Shown here piece after piece: positions 30,130-35,129 of a stretch of DNA of 35,129 nt. Location: NCBI GenBank assembly GCA_030377895.1, contig JAUCGB010000038.1:1-35129 (forward strand). Direction: 5' to 3'. The translations under genes and the position numbers were made by a program. The first letter of the stretch is position 1, and every line of letters begins with the position of its first letter. The stretch is from Anaerolineales bacterium HSG24 (GTDB taxonomy: Bacteria > Chloroflexota > Anaerolineae > 4572-78 > J111). The notes below the pieces were generated by a model. It saw only the letters and a program-made list of their open reading frames with translations, ran no database searches and was not told the origin of the DNA.

Positions 30130-33042
30130 CTAAACCGAACTCATGTCCAGCCAATTATCGCCGATCTCTACATCGACCTTGAGGGGGATTTTTAGCGAAT
30201 AGGCTTGCGACATGACCTCACGCGTTAGAGCCACCACATGGTCAACCTCATCGTTAGGAGCTTCCAACACCAGTTCATCATGGACTTGTAGCAGAATCTT
30301 ACTGGCAAGTTTTTGCTCGTTAATAGCTTTATGGAGGTTAATCATGGCGAGTTTCATGATGTCTGCCGCTGTGCCTTGGATCGGGGTATTAATCGCTTCC
30401 CGTTCTGCCTGGCCTTTTTGCGGCCCTTTTAAGCGTCTCAAAGTGGGGAACTCTCGCCGTCTCCCTAGCAGAGTGGTCACATACCCCTGTTTTGCCACAA
30501 TTGCTTTGGTGGCCGCGATATACAGTTTCACGCCCGGATATTTTTGGAAATAGGTGTCGATAAATATCCTCGCCTCTTTATTGGTCATGCCAGTTCCTTT
30601 GGCTAACCCAAACGCGGTTTGACCATAGACCAGTCCAAAGTTTACCGCTTTAGCAATCCGGCGTTGATATTTGTCAATCTCGTCAAAAGGTACACCCAAC
30701 ACGCTTGAGGCAGTGGTGGTATGAATATCCTCATCGTTCTCAAAGGCCCGTAGAAGGCCGGGGTCTTCGGCGATGTGGGCCAAAATCCTCAGTTCGACTT
30801 GGGAGTAGTCGGCGGCAATCAATTTATACCCCTTTTCTGCTACAAAAGCCCCCCGAATAGCTCGCCCTTGCGGAGTCCGAATCGGGATATTTTGCAGATT
30901 CGGGTTGGAGGAGGATAGCCGTCCGGTGGCAATTCCAATCTGGTTGTAGCTGGTGTGAATCCGGTGTGTGTGCGGGTTAATCAGCAACGGCAAGGCATCA
31001 ACGTAGGTACTTTTTAGCTTGGTCAACTGCCGATTTTGCAACATCAAACCGATAACATCATGCAAACCTTCTAATCCCTCTAAGACTCCCGCAGCAGTGG
31101 AGTAATGGCCGCTTTTAGTCTTTTTAAGCCCTTTGGTCGGCAATCCCAAATCCTTAAACAGGACATCAGATAGCTGTTGGGATGAGTTGAGGTTGAATCT
31201 CTTACCCACCAAGGCATGGATTTGGTCGGTTAGCTTGTTCAATTGGCCCGACATTGTGGTAGACATTTTCTGCAACAGAGGCACGTTAAGCCGGATTCCG
31301 GCTAGCTCCATGTCTTTGAGAACATAGATTAACGGCAGATCCATGCACTGCATTAACTGCTCAGGCGTGCCGTTGTCAGTCTGTAACACCGGCTGGATAA
31401 TTTCGGCCAAGCGGAGGGTCATGTCCACGTCAGCCGCGGCGTAGGCGGTCGCGGTCTCAATCGGAACTTGCTTCATGGTAATCTGCTTTTTACCGGAGCC
31501 AATCAGAGCCTTAATTGGGGTCATGCGGATGTTGAGTTGCTCCAAAGCCAAATCTTTGAGACCATATTTAGCCCCTGAACTATTATACGTAATCCAAGTG
31601 GCAATCATGGTGTCGAAAATTGGAGGCGCGATCGGCAGGCCGTGTCGTTGCAAGAGAATCATGTCAAACTTGGCGTTGTGCATATATTTGATAATGGCTG
31701 GATTCGCCAGAATCGGAGCTAAGGCACTCTGCACCTCTTCTAATGAAAGTTGCGGCGGTAAATTAGCTTCATCGGTCGGCGTATCAAACATGGAGGCTTG
31801 GCCGGTGGTCGGTCTTAGACCATGTAATAATGGAATATAATACCCCTGTTGCGTGGCCGCGGTGATGGCAATCCCTACCAGATTGGCCTGCGTCTCCTCG
31901 ACGCTATCGGTCTCCACATCAACCGCCAACTTGTCACTGACTGAGAGTACAGATACCAACTCGGCCAGTTTTACCGGATTATCAACCGTAACATAGTCAC
32001 CATCGGACGGAGTGGCCGGCGTGGTAAAGCGAGGTTTGGTCAGGAGTGTGGTCGGCTTCAGCTTCGGTTGTTCTGGCTTGGAGTCAGGTTTGCGAGGTTT
32101 GAGCCGAAGGGGTGGCAAATCATCAGCAGATAAACCGGCCACTTCATGGGGAAGTTTGTCCTTGGGCGCGCCCGGAATTCGTTTAAATATGGTGCTAAAC
32201 TCTAGCTCGACAAACTGTTTTGCCACCTCAACCAAGTCAAAATTATTGGTGCGCCCAGCCTCAAGATTAAGGGTAATGTCCGGCACATCAGTGATGATTT
32301 TGCCCAATTTACGAGACAAGAAGGCATTTTCACGGCCAATTTCTAACTTTTTACGTATTCCTTTTGAATGACTGCCCAGATTAGCGTAGATATTTTCTAG
32401 GGTATTATATTTCTGAATCAGCTTGGCTCCGCCTTTTTCGCCAATCCCCTTAACGCCAGGGATGTTGTCACTACTATCGCCCACCAGCCCTTTTAGATCA
32501 ATCAACTGATTCGGCGTAACCCCATATCGCTCTTGAACCTTCTCCTCGTCATACAGAATCCGGTCAGAGAACTTTCGTCCAGAGGTGACGACGTTGATGT
32601 CCGGCTTAATCAGTTGGAACGCGTCTCGGTCGCCGGTGACGATGAGCGCATGAATACCTTGCGCCGCGGCCTGATTAGCCAACGTGCCGAGCAGGTCATC
32701 CGCTTCGTACCCTTCTTTGGTAAAAACCGGCATGTTAAAAGCCCGAACCACCTGCTCAATCCGGTCAATCTGACCGCGCAGGTCGTCGGGCATCTTTTCA
32801 CGAGTGGCTTTATACTCAGTATACATTTTATGGCGAAAAGTGTCGCCTAAATCAAAAGTGACGATAAAATAGTCGGGGTTATATTCACGCCACACGGCTA
32901 ATAACATGTTGATAAAACCATACACCGCATGGGTCGGCTCGCCGTGGCGAGTGGTAAAGGTAGCAGGCATGCCAAAATAAGCGCGGTAGGCGAGGGCATG
33001 CCCATCAATAAGAATGAGGGTTTGTTTTTTTGTATCTGTCAT
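30130..33042 (-). CDS. polA: DNA polymerase I
   Basis: A 970-residue full-length Pol I. Residues 1-~290 are the 5' nuclease (LILIDGHALAYRAYFG, EGYEADDLLGTLA, GDSSDNIPGVKGIGEKG). Residues ~355-550 are the 3'-5' exonuclease, and it looks active: VDVETDS (D-x-E, about 374), HNAKFD and YAAADVD keep all metal ligands. Residues ~590-970 are the polymerase: motif A ADYSQVELR (about 743), motif B KAVNFGLVYGQ (about 799) and motif C VHDELV (about 922). It fills gaps and removes primers in replication and repair. Upstream 33043-33650 is gene-free. Confidence 0.97.
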   Translation of the reverse strand: MTDTKKQTLILIDGHALAYRAYFGMPATFTTRHGEPTHAVYGFINMLLAVWREYNPDYFIVTFDLGDTFRHKMYTEYKATREKMPDDLRGQIDRIEQVVRAFNMPVFTKEGYEADDLLGTLANQAAAQGIHALIVTGDRDAFQLIKPDINVVTSGRKFSDRILYDEEKVQERYGVTPNQLIDLKGLVGDSSDNIPGVKGIGEKGGAKLIQKYNTLENIYANLGSHSKGIRKKLEIGRENAFLSRKLGKIITDVPDITLNLEAGRTNNFDLVEVAKQFVELEFSTIFKRIPGAPKDKLPHEVAGLSADDLPPLRLKPRKPDSKPEQPKLKPTTLLTKPRFTTPATPSDGDYVTVDNPVKLAELVSVLSVSDKLAVDVETDSVEETQANLVGIAITAATQQGYYIPLLHGLRPTTGQASMFDTPTDEANLPPQLSLEEVQSALAPILANPAIIKYMHNAKFDMILLQRHGLPIAPPIFDTMIATWITYNSSGAKYGLKDLALEQLNIRMTPIKALIGSGKKQITMKQVPIETATAYAAADVDMTLRLAEIIQPVLQTDNGTPEQLMQCMDLPLIYVLKDMELAGIRLNVPLLQKMSTTMSGQLNKLTDQIHALVGKRFNLNSSQQLSDVLFKDLGLPTKGLKKTKSGHYSTAAGVLEGLEGLHDVIGLMLQNRQLTKLKSTYVDALPLLINPHTHRIHTSYNQIGIATGRLSSSNPNLQNIPIRTPQGRAIRGAFVAEKGYKLIAADYSQVELRILAHIAEDPGLLRAFENDEDIHTTTASSVLGVPFDEIDKYQRRIAKAVNFGLVYGQTAFGLAKGTGMTNKEARIFIDTYFQKYPGVKLYIAATKAIVAKQGYVTTLLGRRREFPTLRRLKGPQKGQAEREAINTPIQGTAADIMKLAMINLHKAINEQKLASKILLQVHDELVLEAPNDEVDHVVALTREVMSQAYSLKIPLKVDVEIGDNWLDMSSV

Positions 33043-33076
33043 AGATTATTGCAGGTTGCGTATGGCATGTTGGGTA

Positions 33077-33231
33077 TAGAGTCACCGGACATATTGATAT
33101 TGACATAACGTGGTATCCGTTTTGCAAAAATGGCTCAAAGATCGGATTTTGGGCGTTATTTCACCATCTGCCGGTTAAATGGACGGCTTTAATTCAATGT
33201 TATGTCAATATCAACATGTGTGTCGACTCTA
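33077..33231. mobile_element. MITE-like element with TTGATATTGACATAAC inverted repeats
   Basis: TTGATATTGACATAAC (33094-33109) and its perfect reverse complement (33199-33214) lie inside outer arms TAGAGTC (33077-33083) and GACTCTA (33225-33231). The ~90 bp centre has no coding frame. Only one copy is seen in the window and no target duplication is clear. Confidence 0.7.
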
Positions 33232-33235
33232 CACA

Positions 33236-33312
33236 CAAAGTGGCTTAGGGAAACTAAAACAGGAACACAGAGTTTCACAGAGAAGTACAGAGTGACACAG
33301 AGTAATACAAAG
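33236..33312. repeat. Truncated CACAGAG repeat
   Basis: AAAGTGGCTTAGGGAAACTA, then AACAGGAACACAGAGTTTCA and further CACAGAG units match the internal part of the TACCCGACA elements. The TACCC end is missing, apparently cut by the neighbouring MITE-like element. Confidence 0.7.
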
Positions 33313-33314
33313 GA

Positions 33315-33440
33315 AAAATAAATTAAACAAGTTGCTTTCGACAAGCTCAGGCTACGTCGCGCCACCTGATCTCACGCCGAAGTCTTGTCGAAGGCGAACT
33401 ATCAGCATATACATGTTAATTAATGCTCCTTCCTGAGCAA
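33315..33440. repeat. AAGTTGC...ATTAATGCTC element with GACAAGCTCAGG core
   Basis: Left end AAACAAGTTGCTTTCGACAA, a diverged palindrome (TCGACAAGCTCAGGCTACG with CTTGTCGAAGGCG), right end ACATGTTAATTAATGCTCCT. The right end is the same as the outer end of the repeats flanking the pentapeptide gene, while the core is that of 16505-16555. Confidence 0.65.
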
Positions 33441-33463
33441 AAAATCAGTACCGCAACAAACAA

Positions 33464-33540
33464 ATTGGACACGGATAAACACAGATAAACACAGATTATT
33501 TTAAAAAATCCGTGTTTATCCGTTTTTATCCGTGTCCAAT
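33464..33540. repeat. GGACACGGATAAACACAGAT repeat, best-preserved copy
   Basis: ATTGGACACGG (33464-33474) and CCGTGTCCAAT (33530-33540) are perfect inverted ends. The arms repeat ATAAACACAG and its complement, so the element could form a long hairpin. Diverged copies are at 3815-3877 and, within a gene, 13637-13710. Confidence 0.85.
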
Positions 33541-33580
33541 TAGGTTTAAAATCAACACATTGCGGTCTGCTGATAATGAG

Positions 33581-33610
33581 TGATGAATGATGAATGATGA
33601 ATGATGAATG
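33581..33610. repeat. TGATGAA microsatellite
   Basis: Four tandem copies of the heptamer TGATGAA followed by TG, immediately before the terminator of the substrate-binding protein gene. Confidence 0.85.
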
Positions 33611-33628
33611 AAAAAGACGTGTCTTTTT
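33611..33628 (-). terminator. Terminator after the substrate-binding protein gene
   Basis: AAAAAGAC and GTCTTTTT form an 8 bp stem with a 2 bp loop 23 bp past the stop on the minus strand. The stem is A+T-rich, so it is moderate in strength. Confidence 0.5.
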
Positions 33629-33650
33629 GTTTGGAGGCTAAAGTGTAGAA

Positions 33651-34763
33651 TCAATCTTCAGCCAACGCTTCTTCCCCAAACTCTTCATCCCATTTACGAA
33701 TAAGTCGTCTCCGGTTGGCGGCCATCCACGGGGAATTTTGGTTTAGCAACTGCGCCTCGACATTTTCTGGATAGCCGGGCTGAGGAGGCGCATCGGTCGG
33801 AATACTCGTTACAGCTCGTACTTTGGCATATTCGGCCATGGCACTATCACTGACAGCCCATTTGGCAAAGGTTTCGGCGGCAGGGTTAATTTGTGGTTTT
33901 TTGACCAAGCCAACCGTAGCCATCGCCCAACCCGAAGGCTCTTCTGGAAAAATTGTCGCAATCGGCTTACCATCTGCTTGAAGTTTAAGCCCTAGGAAGG
34001 CCCTGCTAATAGCAATGAGGTACTTACCTTCCGCTATCCATTCACAGCCAACTTTTCCATTCCGTGAGTAGGCACCCATATTTTGATCAAGTTTACGGAT
34101 ATATTCCCAACCCTCGGTCCTACCATAGAGTCCGAGAGCGGTTGATATTACCCCATACCCTGTCGCTGATTTGGTTGGATCTGACATGACCACATGCCCT
34201 TTGTACATCGGGTCAATTAAATCTTGCCACGATGTGGGGACAGGTAGGTTTAATTCTTCTAATCTGGTGGTATTGACGCAAAAAGCACTGAGACGTGCTT
34301 CCATGCCAATCCAATCTGGGGGGGTATCTGCATCCCGAAAACCGGGTCTGATTTGGCTCAAATTGACCGACGGATAACTTTTTAGCAAGCCATTCCATTT
34401 GATAAACATCATGTTAACTGCTGGTAAGCCCCAAATCACCTCGACTGGGGTACTATTTCCTTCAGTCAAAATTCTCTTTTCCACTTTGGGGGCAGATGCC
34501 CGAGACGGAATGATTTTTATATCGGGATATTCAGCGTTAAAAGCCTCAAGAAAAATCGGGTACTCGCCATCGGTGAAGGAGGTGTAGACGACCACAGTAC
34601 CAGAGGTGGCGGTGTTAGCAACTGCAACTGCGACTTGTGCCTCTACCGGACGGAGTTCCGCGTAATAAATCGCTGGTAATAATAAAAATAATAGGGTGCC
34701 TGCAATGGCTAACAGTAATAGACGGGTTTTTCGTTTACGGGTTGGGCTGTTGTTTGATTCCAT
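33651..34763 (-). CDS. ABC transporter substrate-binding protein, iron(III)/family 1 type
   Basis: A 370-residue exported protein. A positively charged N-terminus (RKRKTR) is followed by a membrane segment LLLLAIAGTLLFLLLPAIYY (about 15-34), acting as signal or anchor; no lipobox Cys is seen. VVVYTSFTDGEYPIFLEAFN and PDIKIIPSRAS are the first strand and helix of a periplasmic-binding fold of the ferric-iron/aminoethylphosphonate type, and VPTSWQDLIDPMYKGHVVMSDP is the typical central motif. The ligand could be Fe3+ or a phosphonate; it cannot be settled by eye. No permease or ATPase gene is on the downstream side, and upstream only an unrelated partial gene is in view. Confidence 0.85.
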   Translation of the reverse strand: MESNNSPTRKRKTRLLLLAIAGTLLFLLLPAIYYAELRPVEAQVAVAVANTATSGTVVVYTSFTDGEYPIFLEAFNAEYPDIKIIPSRASAPKVEKRILTEGNSTPVEVIWGLPAVNMMFIKWNGLLKSYPSVNLSQIRPGFRDADTPPDWIGMEARLSAFCVNTTRLEELNLPVPTSWQDLIDPMYKGHVVMSDPTKSATGYGVISTALGLYGRTEGWEYIRKLDQNMGAYSRNGKVGCEWIAEGKYLIAISRAFLGLKLQADGKPIATIFPEEPSGWAMATVGLVKKPQINPAAETFAKWAVSDSAMAEYAKVRAVTSIPTDAPPQPGYPENVEAQLLNQNSPWMAANRRRLIRKWDEEFGEEALAED

Positions 34764-34902
34764 AAGTTATTTTGACCTGCCTTTCAGGTTTGTTCGGTGT
34801 ACTTGTTTCAATTTCGTTAACGGTTCGATGGTACATTGTACAAACATTGAAGCATGTAGTCAACGTTAGGGCCTACTATTGCTCGATAGAAGTCCTGCGG
34901 TA

Positions 34903-34923
34903 GAGCGATTTGTTAAATCGCTC
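34903..34923. repeat. Short GAGCGATTT...AAATCGCTC palindrome
   Basis: GAGCGATTT and AAATCGCTC form a 9 bp stem with a GTT loop in the gap between two minus-strand genes. It is similar in kind to the palindrome at 10824-10869. It may act as a weak terminator for the partial gene upstream, but is not followed by a T-run there. Confidence 0.5.
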
Positions 34924-34948
34924 CGACTGGAGTTGCTAACTATCTTGT

Positions 34949-35128
34949 TCATAATTTCATGATGCTTGCTTGTATAAGTTCCTCAACACTAGATTTACTA
35001 TAAAAATCCCATAATGTACCCTCTGATGCCAACAATTTTTCACCAAGTATCGCCATAGTCTCGTAGTTATAAAGAGCATTTAAGTTTCTATTATGCAAAG
35101 TATCCTTTAATTCCAAGGCCTGCGGTGT
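34949..35128 (-). CDS. Unknown protein, C-terminal fragment (5' end outside window)
   Basis: An open minus-strand frame from the window edge to TGA at 34949-34951 encodes 59 residues: LKDTLHNRNLNALYNYETMA, then ILGEKLLASEGTLWDFYSKS and a helical end SVEELIQASIMKL. The A+T-rich codons and the acidic, hydrophobic pattern look like real coding sequence. The family is not recognised, and too little is present to assign a function. Confidence 0.5.
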   Translation of the reverse strand, partial: TPQALELKDTLHNRNLNALYNYETMAILGEKLLASEGTLWDFYSKSSVEELIQASIMKL

Positions 35129-35129
35129 A

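Overview
This window looks like part of a chromosome from an uncultured member of the Chloroflexota, probably Anaerolineae-like. That placement is an inference from gene content: a CofC-type coenzyme F420 enzyme, a NurA/HAS-barrel repair operon, a soluble Ser/Thr kinase with a C-terminal FHA domain, a lipoprotein with a long Thr/Pro-rich linker, a large GT-C-like membrane protein, and very many short palindromic or transposon-like repeats. No rRNA, tRNA, intact transposase or CRISPR array was seen.

Layout. 1-2.5 kb is an accessory block: the tail of a CfrBI-like restriction endonuclease, a PD-(D/E)XK-like protein, a small gene pair whose first member is frameshifted, and a P-loop kinase on the other strand. 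The plus-strand genes are separated by attC-like repeats, so this may be a decaying integron cassette array. 2.5-3.9 kb holds a pentapeptide-repeat gene between two inverted copies of a ~220 bp repeat, one interrupted by a 188 bp MITE. 3.9-7.1 kb is a minus-strand repair operon (metallophosphoesterase, NurA, HAS-barrel protein). 7.5-15.6 kb is on the plus strand: kinase-FHA, phosphodiesterase-like lipoprotein, CofC, histidine phosphatase and the GT-C-like protein. 15.8-17.7 kb is almost gene-free and carries repeats plus a candidate structured RNA with its own promoter and terminator. 17.7-21.4 kb is a defence segment: an antitoxin, a PIN toxin cut short, and a type IIG-like restriction-modification enzyme starting exactly at the cut. 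21.5-28.1 kb carries a small membrane protein, an orphan hydantoinase A subunit, a stand-alone CBM48 protein, a membrane-anchored hypothetical, another hypothetical and GalT. 28.8-33.0 kb is a minus-strand run of DNA polymerase I, an HD hydrolase and a Nudix hydrolase. The window ends with an iron-type substrate-binding protein and the tail of an unknown gene.

The main theme is heavy remodelling by small non-autonomous repeats. Two MITE-like families show exact target-site duplications (9 bp in both copies of one; 8 bp at several copies of the other). Repeats supply the last codons and stop of at least two genes (histidine phosphatase, hydantoinase), a hairpin insertion with a 17 bp duplication rewrites the Nudix C-terminus, and another repeat sits in frame inside the GT-C-like coding sequence. 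The candidate ncRNA at 16956-17227 is the least explained feature.
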